Of a stretch of 64,000 bases of DNA, positions 1 through 8,545 are shown piece after piece. The DNA is from Desulfosporosinus sp. Sb-LF (GTDB taxonomy: Bacteria > Bacillota > Desulfitobacteriia > Desulfitobacteriales > Desulfitobacteriaceae): positions 186,001 to 250,000 of the forward strand of contig NZ_SPQR01000007.1 in NCBI RefSeq assembly GCF_004766055.1. The letters are read 5' to 3'. Made by a program: the position numbers and the translations under genes. The notes under the pieces were generated by a model, which saw nothing but the letters and a program-made list of their open reading frames with translations, did not search any database and was not told the DNA's origin. Each line of letters begins with the position of its first letter. Position 1 is the stretch's first letter.

Positions 1-2
1 TA

Positions 3-548
3 CCTGATCCTGGATACATTAAAGGGTATGTTCCTGGGGTTCGTGAAAATGGCGGGCAATATACTCATGGAGCAGCTTGGGCGATTTTGGCTTATACAAA
101 TTTGGGGGAAGGGGATAAGGCTACAGAGTTATTTCAGATGTTGAGCCCCATTCATCATGCTCGTACAGAACATGAAGTGAATCGCTACAAAGTTGAGCCC
201 TACGTGATGGCGGCGGATGTCTATGCCACTCACCCGCATGTTGGTCGAGGTGGCTGGACGTGGTATACTGGGGCTGCTGGATGGATGTATCAGGCAGGTC
301 TTGAGGGAATTTTAGGGTTTAAACGTCAAGGGGATAAATTAGTCTTAAAGCCATGTATTCCAAGTCGTTGGACGGGTTACCGTTTATCTTATCAGTATCA
401 AACGACACAATATGAGATCATTGTCGAGAATCCCAATGCTAGGATGAGTGGGTGTGAGCAGATTACCTTAGATGAGGAAGTTCTGCTGGAACCTGTAATT
501 TTGTTAAAAGACGACGGTCGAGTTCATACGGTTCGCTTAATACTGTAG
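3..548 (+). CDS. Glycosyl hydrolase family 94 / NdvB-type C-terminal end (partial)
   Basis: The reading frame is open from the window edge, so this is the last ~181 residues of a larger protein. It holds PGVRENGGQYTHGAAW, then LGEGDKATELF, then a YVMAADVY segment and GWTWYTGAAGWMY, the signature C-terminal half of the (alpha/alpha)6 barrel of GH94 enzymes (cellobiose and chitobiose phosphorylases, and the phosphorylase-like end of cyclic beta-1,2-glucan synthases). A beta-sandwich tail with LKPCIPSRW follows. The family phosphorolyses or transfers beta-linked glucans in the cytoplasm. The N-terminal part lies outside the window, so phosphorylase and cyclic glucan synthase cannot be told apart; the very NdvB-like wording of the tail makes me lean to the latter. 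Confidence 0.85.
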   Translation, partial: PDPGYIKGYVPGVRENGGQYTHGAAWAILAYTNLGEGDKATELFQMLSPIHHARTEHEVNRYKVEPYVMAADVYATHPHVGRGGWTWYTGAAGWMYQAGLEGILGFKRQGDKLVLKPCIPSRWTGYRLSYQYQTTQYEIIVENPNARMSGCEQITLDEEVLLEPVILLKDDGRVHTVRLIL

Positions 549-627
549 GAGTATCGGACTTTTATGAGTAACTTGCGTATAAAGAAGTTACCTTTCCCCT
601 TGCCTTACCACAAGAGAGGGTGATTGA

Positions 628-1362
628 ATGGATTTTTACCACGCTTTATCTGAATACTATGATGAGATCTTTCCATTAAAGGGACCACAGAAAACATTTC
701 TGCAGGATTATCTAAGGCAGGAATCTGTGTCATCGGTTCTTGATATTGGTTGCGGTACAGGGACGTTTGCTTTGGAAATGAGCCAAACGGGTGTGCAAGT
801 GCTTGGCGTGGATTTAAGCGATGAGATGATTGAGATTTCCAAAATAAAAGCTCAAAAAACAGCAAGCTCGGCTTCATTTTCAGTTGCGGATATGCGGGAC
901 CTAAGTAGTATCAATGAACGTTTTGACGGAATCGTTTGTTTGGGAAATACATTAGCACATGTGTCTGGGGAAATTGAGTTGAAACAAGTTTTGGCTCAAT
1001 TTCGTGAGAAGGGAGATCGACTGTTATTACAAATCGTGAATTACGATCGGATTTTGGCTCAGCAAATTAAAGAACTACCCTTTATCAAGACGGAACATTT
1101 ATTCTTTTACCGATTGTATACCCATCGTGCAGATGGGAAACTTGATTTTGCTATGAAAATTGAATTTCCTGCCACGAGACAGGTTGTGTCAGGTGTCAAC
1201 ATTTTATTTCCGATTACGTGCGATATCCTGAAAAATGCTTTAATGGATACTGGATGGGAAGTATCCAAACTATGGGGCAACTTTGAAAGAAAGCCATGGA
1301 CTGTAGATTCTCCTGCCACTATTTTGTCGGCGAAGCGAATACCACTCACTTATCTCAAGTAG
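628..1362 (+). CDS. Class I SAM-dependent methyltransferase
   Basis: A 244-residue soluble protein of the Methyltransf_25/11 type. Motif I is VLDIGCGTGTFALEM at residues ~38-52, followed by the acidic strand end VDLSDEMIEIS (~60-70) that would bind the SAM ribose, and a motif II-like region DGIVCLGNTLAHV near residue 100. The start is ATG 628, preceded by GAGAGGGTG at 614-622. It stands alone between the GH94 gene and a strong terminator. The substrate cannot be told from sequence; related proteins methylate small molecules or glycine-like amines, but that is family knowledge only. Confidence 0.8.
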   Translation: MDFYHALSEYYDEIFPLKGPQKTFLQDYLRQESVSSVLDIGCGTGTFALEMSQTGVQVLGVDLSDEMIEISKIKAQKTASSASFSVADMRDLSSINERFDGIVCLGNTLAHVSGEIELKQVLAQFREKGDRLLLQIVNYDRILAQQIKELPFIKTEHLFFYRLYTHRADGKLDFAMKIEFPATRQVVSGVNILFPITCDILKNALMDTGWEVSKLWGNFERKPWTVDSPATILSAKRIPLTYLK

Positions 1363-1429
1363 AGGGGTCATGGTGGTATTCACGGCATTAGAGTCTTAAT
1401 GTTGAAAAGCTAGTAGCTTTCCGAAAAAA

Positions 1430-1482
1430 ATACCCTATAGAGTAGACGATTTAAAAAGTCTACTCTATAGGGTATTTTGTGG
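1430..1482. terminator. Perfect 18-bp stem-loop, transcription terminator
   Basis: Arms 1430-1447 and 1458-1475 are perfectly complementary around a 10-nt loop and are flanked by an A run upstream and TTTTGTGG downstream. It lies between the methyltransferase and the convergent MFS gene, so it could serve both strands. Confidence 0.75.
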
Positions 1483-1487
1483 TGGTT

Positions 1488-1546
1488 AGAAGATTCAATG
1501 GCAATCACCGGCGCCTAGAAGCTTGACGATCGCCATTGAATCTTCT
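1488..1546. repeat. 15-bp inverted repeat with 29-nt spacer
   Basis: Arms 1488-1502 and 1532-1546 are exact reverse complements, only 12 bases after the preceding terminator. The loop includes GGCGCC. It sits 3' of the MFS transporter gene and may be its terminator on the minus strand, although no clear T run follows. Confidence 0.5.
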
Positions 1547-1586
1547 TTATAGTCGGATTTTTTTGGTAGAAAGGAATATTAATTAT

Positions 1587-3038
1587 TTAAGATTTTGGTT
1601 CTCGGATGTATCCTCTACGATTCAGGGAAAGTAGAGCAGCAAAAATGGCTATGCCCATTGAGGTAAGCATGACAGTATGGTATGCACTTACGAACGCATT
1701 GGCTTGTTGGATTGCTGTAGGGTTATTTACGCCCATAAGGAGCATCGCTTCACGGTTTTCAAATAATGAGACGGAGTAGGCGATACCGATTACCATGCCG
1801 ACATTGCGGACAAGTGCATTAATTCCGCCTGCTACGCCCAATTTTCTAGGTGGGACTGCACTCATGACACTGCTGTTATTGGGAGATTGGAACAGGCCGG
1901 CGCCCATGCCCATGAGGAGAGTGCCAGGTATTATCTGCCAAAATAGTGAGGTTGCGGTCACTGTTGAAAGATAAAATAAACCTAAAGCCGTAATGAACAG
2001 TCCGCTAGTAGTAAGAGCTATTGGGCCGATGCGGTCAGAGGCATGTCCACTGATTGGTGCGATGATCGCCATCATCAGGGGAAAAGAGGTCATCAGTAAT
2101 CCCACTTGAGTTGGACTGTAATTTAACACATGTTGTAGATAAAAAGGCATGAGTATCGTATTAGCAAACATAGTAACGAATGAGAGAAGGCCAGTAATAT
2201 TTCCTATGAAAAAAGGGCGGATTCGGAACAGAGAAAGATCAATCATGGGATTGGTGACTCGAACCTCTGTATAGAAAAAGAATGCTAAACAAAGTGTTCC
2301 CAGTAGTATTCCTCCAAGGATTGGGTAAGATCGCCAACCCCAATTCTGGCCATTGCTGATCGCAAATAATAAGCTGATCATTCCTAGCGTGAAGAAAAGT
2401 GCCCCCACAAAATCGAAGGTTTCGTTATTGTGTTGGGGTTTGTCATTAGGGAGAATGTTTTGTGCGGCGAGATAGCCGAGAATCCCAATCGGCAAATTAA
2501 TATAGAAAATAGAGCGCCAGTTTAATAAACCAACTAAGAGACCGCCGACAGCCGGGCCTGTTAGGCTTCCTAATGCGACAACAGTTCCTGTCAGTCCTAG
2601 CGCCCGTCCTCGTTCCTTGGGCGGGAAGTTGGCAATAATTAGCGCGGCACTGTTTGCCATCAACATAGAAGCACCTATGGCTTGGAGTACACGCATCCCA
2701 ATCAGAAACCAAATATTCGAGGCTATTCCGCAGAAAACCGAACCAAGGGTGAAAACCAAAAATCCCAAAGAGTAAACTCGTCTGCGCCCTAGAAGATCTG
2801 CAATTCGCCCAAAAACAGGCAACAAACTGGATACGGTTAATAGATAGGCAATAACGACCCATTGCAATATTGAAAGGCTCGCATTTAATTTGCCGGAAAT
2901 GGTGGGTAGGGCCACATTAACTATACTGCCATCTAGAGTTGCCATGAATGTGCCAATTGATACGGTTGCAAGGATAAACCAGCGGTAATGAGGCGAAGCT
3001 TTAAGACGTGTTGATAGGGTGCTTGCGACTTGATTCAA
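1587..3038 (-). CDS. MFS multidrug efflux transporter, DHA2 (EmrB/QacA) family
   Basis: A 483-residue integral membrane protein of about 14 hydrophobic segments. The N-terminal segment carries FMATLDGSIVNVALPTI, the motif D1 wording of the 14-TMS drug:H+ antiporter family, then LLPVFGRIADLLGRRRVYS (motif A, ~75-93) and ALGLTGTVVALGSLTGPAVGG (motif C, ~145-165), which marks exporters. The start is TTG, with AAGGGG 8 nt upstream. It is monocistronic and convergent to the methyltransferase. The substrate is unknown; family members expel dyes, biocides and antibiotics. Confidence 0.88.
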   Translation of the reverse strand: MNQVASTLSTRLKASPHYRWFILATVSIGTFMATLDGSIVNVALPTISGKLNASLSILQWVVIAYLLTVSSLLPVFGRIADLLGRRRVYSLGFLVFTLGSVFCGIASNIWFLIGMRVLQAIGASMLMANSAALIIANFPPKERGRALGLTGTVVALGSLTGPAVGGLLVGLLNWRSIFYINLPIGILGYLAAQNILPNDKPQHNNETFDFVGALFFTLGMISLLFAISNGQNWGWRSYPILGGILLGTLCLAFFFYTEVRVTNPMIDLSLFRIRPFFIGNITGLLSFVTMFANTILMPFYLQHVLNYSPTQVGLLMTSFPLMMAIIAPISGHASDRIGPIALTTSGLFITALGLFYLSTVTATSLFWQIIPGTLLMGMGAGLFQSPNNSSVMSAVPPRKLGVAGGINALVRNVGMVIGIAYSVSLFENREAMLLMGVNNPTAIQQANAFVSAYHTVMLTSMGIAIFAALLSLNRRGYIREPKS

Positions 3039-3392
3039 AGTGTAATACCCCTTCCGTGATCTGATGAACTGTTAAAATTCTTGAGCATCGGACAAACTTT
3101 TAATTAAAAAGAGAAGAATTCTGAGCGGAACTTTTAAAGCTAAATATAGCATATTACAGGTCATTTTAACACATATAAAGCAAGTTATATAATCGCTGTC
3201 GTTTTTGAGAAAACAATGCGTTTGAATATTGGATTTTCCATGGTTTTCTGTAGGCTTTCGAGCTAAGGTATATAATAACGTATAGTAGAAGAGACAAGCC
3301 ATATTTAGCTTGTCTCTTCTACTATACGTTATATGATTGAACACAAGGGTTCTGACTGGAATGGTCATAGTTTTATTGTAAAATTTGACCTT
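3039..3392. other. Intergenic region with a long perfect hairpin
   Basis: About 350 bases between the start of the MFS gene and the end of the AbrB-RelE fusion gene. It should hold the MFS promoter. The only strong structure is the inverted repeat at 3275-3332. A 98-codon frame on the minus strand runs through the hairpin and has no convincing ribosome binding site or protein character. Confidence 0.5.
3275..3332. repeat. 25-bp perfect inverted repeat, 8-nt loop
   Basis: Arms 3275-3299 and 3308-3332 are exact reverse complements with loop CATATTTA. Neither strand has a clear T tract after the stem, so it is an unusual terminator at best. It may be a rho-independent stem without tail, an RNA stabiliser, or a relic of a small mobile repeat. 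Confidence 0.7.
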
Positions 3393-4055
3393 TCAGGCTA
3401 TCCCGTTAAGCCGTTCATAAATCACCTCGCGCGCTCCAACTGTTAAAATAGCGATAAGATTTTCTGGGGCAAAGACGGTGTAAACGACCCGATATTCCTT
3501 TGATCCACTACGGAAAGAAACCCGATAAGTTTCGTAATATGGCCCGCTAAGATGTTTAAAGGCTAGGGGGTCTTGTTCTAAGCTCTCGAAGACAGCCGGA
3601 ATTTCGCGGAGTTCGTCTTCACTAAGGACGACTAAATCATGAACCCCGCGGGTGGTTAGCATAACATCATAGATCCCTTTGGAGATTTTCTTAATACCCA
3701 GGGATTCTAACGCTGGAGTTTCCCACCATTTGATCGATTGACCATTTTTATATGCCCTGTAGGCCTCTTCTGATAAGCGATCGAGTACGGTACTGAGTTT
3801 TAACTTGCGCTCTAAAAGCTTGTTTTTAAGAACATCCCCTGTACACCCGTCACATCGCAAATCACCTATAATCAGATCTTCAAAGAAATCCGAGAGCGGC
3901 CGGACAGAACGTTCGGCGGTATGAACGAAAACTTTTCCTTCAGAGTCGACACACAAATCTAACGTATCTTCTGCAACTAGTCCGAAAAGCTTACGCAATT
4001 CCAAGGGCAAAATGATTTCTCCTTCTGCACCAACCTTTACCCTATAAGTCTCCAT
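3393..4055 (-). CDS. AbrB/SpoVT-type domain fused to a RelE/ParE-like domain
   Basis: A 220-residue protein with two recognisable ends. Residues 1-50 read as a swapped-hairpin AbrB DNA-binding domain (VKVGAEGEIILPLELRKLFGL). The middle (~60-145) has a Cys pair LRCDGC and a region around KNGQSIKWWETPALESLG. Residues ~150-218 match the RelE/ParE fold: EIPAVFESLEQDPLAFKHLSG, YRVSFRSGSKEYRVVYTV, then ILTVGAREVIYERL. AbrB-like antitoxins and RelE toxins are normally separate neighbouring genes; here both ends lie in one frame with no internal start. The start is ATG, with GGGGGAG just upstream. No partner gene adjoins. It could be a self-contained toxin-antitoxin module, or a regulator whose toxin domain has lost activity. 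Domain calls are from motif reading. Confidence 0.7.
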   Translation of the reverse strand: METYRVKVGAEGEIILPLELRKLFGLVAEDTLDLCVDSEGKVFVHTAERSVRPLSDFFEDLIIGDLRCDGCTGDVLKNKLLERKLKLSTVLDRLSEEAYRAYKNGQSIKWWETPALESLGIKKISKGIYDVMLTTRGVHDLVVLSEDELREIPAVFESLEQDPLAFKHLSGPYYETYRVSFRSGSKEYRVVYTVFAPENLIAILTVGAREVIYERLNGIA

Positions 4056-4257
4056 AATTACTCCCCCTTCTTATTATTTGTTGAAACATACATCCAGCTA
4101 AGATCGAGTTTCTTTTAAAGCTATATATTTATTTTCAACAATATTTTGAATTATCCTTCTTTTGCTAAGGGGATATTCGTACGTTTCTAGAAGCTACTGT
4201 TTTATTTTTGGAATGAAACGATTTATAATAGTTAGAAGCGGATAAGGGGTGACAATT

Positions 4258-4890
4258 TTGGGTAAAAAAAATTATTACGTAGTCAAAAGGGGATCTAGGA
4301 TCGGCATTTTTAACAACTGGCCGGAATGTCAAGCATCCGTCAAGGGATATAAAGGGGCTATGTTTAAAGGATTTGAAACGAAAGCTGAAGCCCTTGAGTG
4401 GCAAGCCCAGAAAGATGAAGTTTCTATTACGATTGCCGGAAGTTCTAAGGCAAATGAGCAGGTTAATCAAGAGAGTGTTGTTGACTTCGAGGTTTATACA
4501 GATGGAAGCTATTCCAATGGCAGATATTCCTATGGTTATGCCTTTATTAAGGATGATCAGGTCGTTTTCGAAAGCAATGGAGTTGGTGAAGACCTTGAAG
4601 CCTCAAGCATGAGAAACGTGGCAGGGGAAATCGCTGCCGTACGACATGCTGTGGAAAAAGCCAAAACACTAGATGTGCGGATTCGAATCTATCATGACTA
4701 TTCTGGTATTTCGCACTGGGTTAATGGGGATTGGCAGGCCAAAAACAAGTTTACACAAGCATATGTGACGTTTATGCGAGCACATCATGGATTGTACGAA
4801 TTTAAAAAGGTGGCCGGCCATAGCGGAGATCGGTTTAACGATTACGTTGACCGGCTTGCCAAAGAAGCTCTTGGATTAAGCACAAAGTAA
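4258..4890 (+). CDS. rnhA: Ribonuclease HI with N-terminal viroplasmin (RNA/DNA hybrid-binding) domain
   Basis: About 210 residues. The N-terminal ~45 residues (KKNYYVVKRGSRIGIFNNWPEC) are the caulimovirus viroplasmin/hybrid-binding domain of eukaryotic-type RNase H1. The catalytic domain starts at FEVYTDGSYSNG with the first Asp; the conserved Glu is in NVAGEIAAVRHA, the next Asp in YHDYSGI and the last in GDRFNDYVDRLA. It cleaves RNA in RNA-DNA hybrids. I prefer TTG 4258 as start because AAGGGGTG lies 6-7 nt upstream and the protein then begins like its relatives; GTG 4249 would overlap that site. Its stop codon abuts the stop of the convergent DsrE2-like gene with no spacer. Confidence 0.88.
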   Translation: MGKKNYYVVKRGSRIGIFNNWPECQASVKGYKGAMFKGFETKAEALEWQAQKDEVSITIAGSSKANEQVNQESVVDFEVYTDGSYSNGRYSYGYAFIKDDQVVFESNGVGEDLEASSMRNVAGEIAAVRHAVEKAKTLDVRIRIYHDYSGISHWVNGDWQAKNKFTQAYVTFMRAHHGLYEFKKVAGHSGDRFNDYVDRLAKEALGLSTK

Positions 4891-5367
4891 TTAGATAAAG
4901 AGTTGCATGTCTGAGTCTAAAGCATCACTTAAATATTCTTTTGCCGTAATAACTTTAACCTCTGGTAGTAGTTCGGATTCCTCAAATCCCATGACGTCAA
5001 CGGATAATTTGCATCCGTAAAATTTAACTCCTTTTTTCCTTGCTCCATTGAGGAAATCTGTCAGAGAAGGGGTTTTTTCATCGTCCATCATGTCAAGAAG
5101 CATTTGCTTCCCTAGACCTGCCATGTTCATCCGTGAGAGGGGCAATTCTTCAGGTCCCTTTGGAGTAACCATTCCGAACATGCTCTCAAAAGCAGTTTTG
5201 TTGTCAAAAGTTACTTTTTCAGGATCGCGAACTAAAAAGAGTCCCCAAAAAGCGAAGAACATGGTCACATCGACATCCAGCTCTCTAGCTGTGTTGGCAA
5301 GGATCAGCGCGGCTAGTGCTTTATCATAATCACCGCTAAACATGAGAAGGTTCATTTTCTTATTCAT
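4891..5367 (-). CDS. DsrE2-like sulfur-carrier/peroxiredoxin-family protein
   Basis: About 158 residues, DsrE/DsrF-like fold of the DrsE_2 type: MNLLMFSGDYDKALAALILA with VTMFFAFWGLFLVRDP, and a single conserved Cys near residue 119 in FYGCKLSVDVMGF. In the family this Cys carries persulfide sulfur, as in sulfur oxidisers and in sulfurtransferase-linked operons. ATG 5367 is chosen because AAGGGG lies 8 nt upstream; the longer GTG start would sit on that site. It follows a cysteine desulfurase gene on the same strand after 65 bases, which suggests a donor-acceptor pair. The exact sulfur acceptor is unknown. Confidence 0.78.
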   Translation of the reverse strand: MNKKMNLLMFSGDYDKALAALILANTARELDVDVTMFFAFWGLFLVRDPEKVTFDNKTAFESMFGMVTPKGPEELPLSRMNMAGLGKQMLLDMMDDEKTPSLTDFLNGARKKGVKFYGCKLSVDVMGFEESELLPEVKVITAKEYLSDALDSDMQLFI

Positions 5368-5432
5368 TTCATACACCCCTTAAATGCTATATACAAAACC
5401 TATTATAAGTAGAAATAGAAATTGTATAACAT

Positions 5433-6749
5433 TTAGTAAATGTAAGTTGTTGGGTGTCTAATAATTCTTTCAAGCATTTGGGTCAAAACATTAATTTCAT
5501 TAAAATCGTTGTATAATCCAAAGCTCAGTCGTACTATACCAGGCCGGGGAGCATTCACGCTCCTTTTGTAGAACTCCATTTGCTTAGGAGAAATCGATAA
5601 AAGTTTCTGAATATAGGGCTGGGTGCAAAAACACCCGGTTCGAACCGCAATACCCGCTTCGTTCGATAAGATAGATGCCACTCGTTCATGTGGCATTCCG
5701 TTTATATTAAAAGGGATGACCCCAATTCGTGGTTCGCCCGGGAAAAATTGAGAGTAAAGCGTAATACCTGGAATTGATTTCAGTCTCGAATGGGCATAGT
5801 CAGCAAGTTGATGTTCGTATTGATCAATATTTTTCATTCCAATGGCTGTTAGTGTTTTAATTGCAGCCACGAGGGCTACAACGCCCATGACGTTGGGAGA
5901 GCCAGCTTCATCCTTGTGTGGAGAGTCATTCCACTTTACCCAATCATGAGTTACGACTTCTGCAGTACCTCCTCCTACGAATTCTGAAACACCTTGCTTA
6001 AACGTTTCGTGCGGGCCGATAAGTACTCCAATGCCAAAGGGCGCGTACATTTTATGAGCTGAAAATGCTAAGTAATCGATATGTTCAAGCGGATTGTTAG
6101 GTTTCATGTTAATAGCGGTATGAGGAACCATCTGTGCCCCATCAACAAGTATTTTCGCCTGATAACGATGTGCCAGTTCAGCTATTTTATGTATCGGGTT
6201 TACATATCCTGTTACATTTGAAGCTCCCGTAACAGTGACAAGTTTCACCTTACCTTTGTATTTGATTAATTTACTCTCAAGGTCTTTGAGGCTCAGTTTT
6301 CCATAAGAGTCTGTCTGAACATAATCAACTTGAAACTTATTTCTCCAAGGGAGATCATTAGAGTGGTGTTCCATCCAAGTTGATAGAATAACACTTTTCT
6401 TTCCACCTTCCCAGAGACGATGGGATAATTTATTAATGGCTTCTGTTGTGTTCTTTACAAAGATAACCGTATCTTGGCGTGGGTCTGCATTGACAAATTT
6501 AAGGACGACAGATCTTGCTTCTTCAAAGAGCTGGGAGGACATTTGTGATTTGTACCCTGTGCCACGATGAATGGAAGAGTACATTGATGAGAAATTATTT
6601 ATTTCCTCCATCACTGAAACAAAAGGAGGGGTTGAAGCCGCGTTATCAAAGTTGATGCCTGTTGTAAATTGACCGTTAAAGAGCGGGATCTTAGTGTCAG
6701 TCCCCACAACTAGTTGCCTGTAATTAGAGCGCGACAACTTATAATTCAT
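5433..6749 (-). CDS. Class V aminotransferase, cysteine desulfurase (SufS/CsdA-like)
   Basis: A 438-residue PLP enzyme. Early INFDNAASTPPF (~32-43), then TTEAIN (~101), EHHSN (~127-131), VDGAQMVPH (~202-210), the Schiff-base lysine K233 in LAFSAHKMYAPFGIG, and RTGCFCTQPY near residues 370-379 with a candidate persulfide Cys. These are the marks of group II desulfurases, which release sulfur from cysteine as a persulfide. There are extra residues at the N-terminus relative to SufS and no suf genes nearby; the DsrE2-like gene lies directly downstream. It may feed sulfur to that carrier, or to tRNA or cofactor sulfuration. The start is ATG with GAGGTG just upstream. Confidence 0.85.
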   Translation of the reverse strand: MNYKLSRSNYRQLVVGTDTKIPLFNGQFTTGINFDNAASTPPFVSVMEEINNFSSMYSSIHRGTGYKSQMSSQLFEEARSVVLKFVNADPRQDTVIFVKNTTEAINKLSHRLWEGGKKSVILSTWMEHHSNDLPWRNKFQVDYVQTDSYGKLSLKDLESKLIKYKGKVKLVTVTGASNVTGYVNPIHKIAELAHRYQAKILVDGAQMVPHTAINMKPNNPLEHIDYLAFSAHKMYAPFGIGVLIGPHETFKQGVSEFVGGGTAEVVTHDWVKWNDSPHKDEAGSPNVMGVVALVAAIKTLTAIGMKNIDQYEHQLADYAHSRLKSIPGITLYSQFFPGEPRIGVIPFNINGMPHERVASILSNEAGIAVRTGCFCTQPYIQKLLSISPKQMEFYKRSVNAPRPGIVRLSFGLYNDFNEINVLTQMLERIIRHPTTYIY

Positions 6750-6911
6750 TCTATCACCTCAAGTTTGTAGATGTATAAGGCCTTTGTACGTTACTAGTAG
6801 GATATTTTATTTTAAAGAAAAGGTTACAGAAGTTTTTAGGTTACATGAACTCTCTGCTACTGAAACATACTAAACATGGGTTCTAAAAGTCTTAGAAGCA
6901 TGGAGGTAAGT

Positions 6912-7037
6912 ATGAAGAAGTCAGGAGAAATTCAAAAACATACTAAAGGGCGAACTAGTGCAAAGTATGATTCTAGAAGCGCAGAATTCAAACAGGAGCA
7001 GAAAAAGGCCAAAGAGGCTACAGACAGTGGAAGCTAA
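6912..7037 (+). CDS. Small basic hydrophilic protein, 41 residues
   Basis: ATG 6912 has GGAGGT 5 nt upstream and the frame ends at TAA 7037, followed at once by a strong terminator. The product is rich in Lys, Glu, Ser and Gln (KKSGEIQKHTKG ... EQKKAKEATDSGS), with no hydrophobic core, no Cys and no Trp, so it is probably unstructured. This composition recalls small acid-soluble or stress-type proteins, but I recognise no family. Good signals on both sides support a real gene. Confidence 0.55.
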   Translation: MKKSGEIQKHTKGRTSAKYDSRSAEFKQEQKKAKEATDSGS

Positions 7038-7055
7038 GACTTAAAGGCCAATGAA

Positions 7056-7097
7056 AAGGCCTCAAGCTATCGGGCTTGAGGCCTTAATAGTTTTTTT
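7056..7097 (+). terminator. Rho-independent terminator
   Basis: Arms 7056-7067 and 7074-7085 (AAGGCCTCAAGC and its complement) with a 6-nt loop, then AATAG and TTTTTTT at 7091-7097. It ends the 41-residue gene. Confidence 0.88.
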
Positions 7098-7230
7098 GGA
7101 AACATCTAAAATAATGCTTTAGTAGTTTGCGATTCTAAACAAGTACATAGAATAGAATTAGTAGATTAAACAATATTTATTGACGTTGCTTACTTAAACG
7201 TACGATAGTTGAGATATGGAGGATTTTATT

Positions 7231-8451
7231 ATGGACGTTACAGCAAGATTTTTAAAGTATGTCAAATTTGATACTCAATCCGTTGAAGAAAATAATTTCC
7301 CTACGACTCAAGGACAAATCGAGCTGGCTAAAGTACTCGTAGATGAGTTAAAAACTCTAAATTTAGAGGATATTTCCCTAGATGATAACGGCTATGTTAT
7401 GGCTTGCTTACCCGCAAATACTGATAAGATCTTACCTTCTCTTGGTTTTATTGCACATTTGGATACAAGTCCTGATATGAGCGGTAATGGAGTCAATCCT
7501 CAAATTATCGAACACTATGATGGTGGCGATATAGTCCTTCATAAAGAAAAGAATATTGTACTATCTCCGAAGGAGTTTCCAGAACTTAACAACTATAAGG
7601 GAAAAACTCTAATCACGACAGATGGAACGACATTACTAGGAGCAGATGACAAGGCAGGAATTGCTGAGATTATGACCGCGATGGAATATCTCAAAAACAA
7701 TCAAGAGGTCAATCATGGTAAAATCTATGTTGCGTTTACGCCAAATGAAGAGGTGGGAAGAGGGACAGATCACTTTAATATTGAAAGATTCGGTGCGGAT
7801 TTTGCATACACAATTGATGGCGGGCCTATCGGAGAATTGGAATATGAAAATTTTAATGCAGCTGGAGCGATAGTAAGTGTACAAGGGAGAAACATTCACC
7901 CTGGTTCAGCAAAAGGAAAAATGATCAATGCTAGCCTACTTGCTCAGGAATACATCAATCTGTTACCAAAAGAAGAAACACCAGCTGTAACAGAAGGATA
8001 TGAAGGATTTTATCACTTGACCAATATTCTAGGGAAAGTCGAAGAAGCCGAGTTACGTTATATCGTACGGGATTTCGATTTAGCTTCTTTTGAAAAACGA
8101 AAAAAACTAATGCAGCGGATTGCAAATCAACTGAATGAGAACTATGGGAAAGATACATTTACTGTCGAAATTAAAGATCAATATTTCAACATGAGAGAGA
8201 AGATTGAGCCAGTCAAACACATTGTCGACACCGCTTCAAAAGCAATGGAGGCGGTGGGAGTCGCTCCAGATATCCGTCCGATCCGTGGTGGAACCGATGG
8301 GGCTAGGCTCTCCTACATGGGCATACCTACTCCTAATATTTTTGCTGGGGGACACAATTTTCATGGTAAATATGAGTTCATCCCCACGTACGCCATGGAA
8401 AAGGCTGTAGAAGTCATTCTGAAAATTGTCGAGATGTATGCAATAGAATAG
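7231..8451 (+). CDS. pepT: Peptidase T (tripeptide aminopeptidase)
   Basis: About 406 residues, M20B family. Zinc ligand and catalytic motifs are HLDTSPDMSG (H76, D78), LGADDKAG (~137-143) with the bridging Asp, and PNEEVGRG (~171-178) with the general-base Glu pair; the lid domain follows and NFHGKYEF near the C-terminus holds the last His. It removes the N-terminal residue of tripeptides in the cytoplasm. ATG 7231 is preferred over the upstream ATG 7216 because GGAGG lies 8 nt ahead. It stands alone and probably has a nutritional role. Confidence 0.93.
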   Translation: MDVTARFLKYVKFDTQSVEENNFPTTQGQIELAKVLVDELKTLNLEDISLDDNGYVMACLPANTDKILPSLGFIAHLDTSPDMSGNGVNPQIIEHYDGGDIVLHKEKNIVLSPKEFPELNNYKGKTLITTDGTTLLGADDKAGIAEIMTAMEYLKNNQEVNHGKIYVAFTPNEEVGRGTDHFNIERFGADFAYTIDGGPIGELEYENFNAAGAIVSVQGRNIHPGSAKGKMINASLLAQEYINLLPKEETPAVTEGYEGFYHLTNILGKVEEAELRYIVRDFDLASFEKRKKLMQRIANQLNENYGKDTFTVEIKDQYFNMREKIEPVKHIVDTASKAMEAVGVAPDIRPIRGGTDGARLSYMGIPTPNIFAGGHNFHGKYEFIPTYAMEKAVEVILKIVEMYAIE

Positions 8452-8545
8452 CTAAGGTCCGAACTTATTGCTCATTTATTAAAACCTTTCATTGTTCTTG
8501 GCAGCGGTGCTAAAATGTTATAATTCTTAGAGGGGGTCCAAAAAA

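Noticed and set aside
605-877. 90-codon frame opposite the methyltransferase gene
   Set aside because: Shadow frame; the plus-strand gene has clear methyltransferase motifs.
3072-3368. 98-codon frame on the minus strand
   Set aside because: It contains the 25-bp inverted repeat and lacks start signals; the composition is not protein-like.
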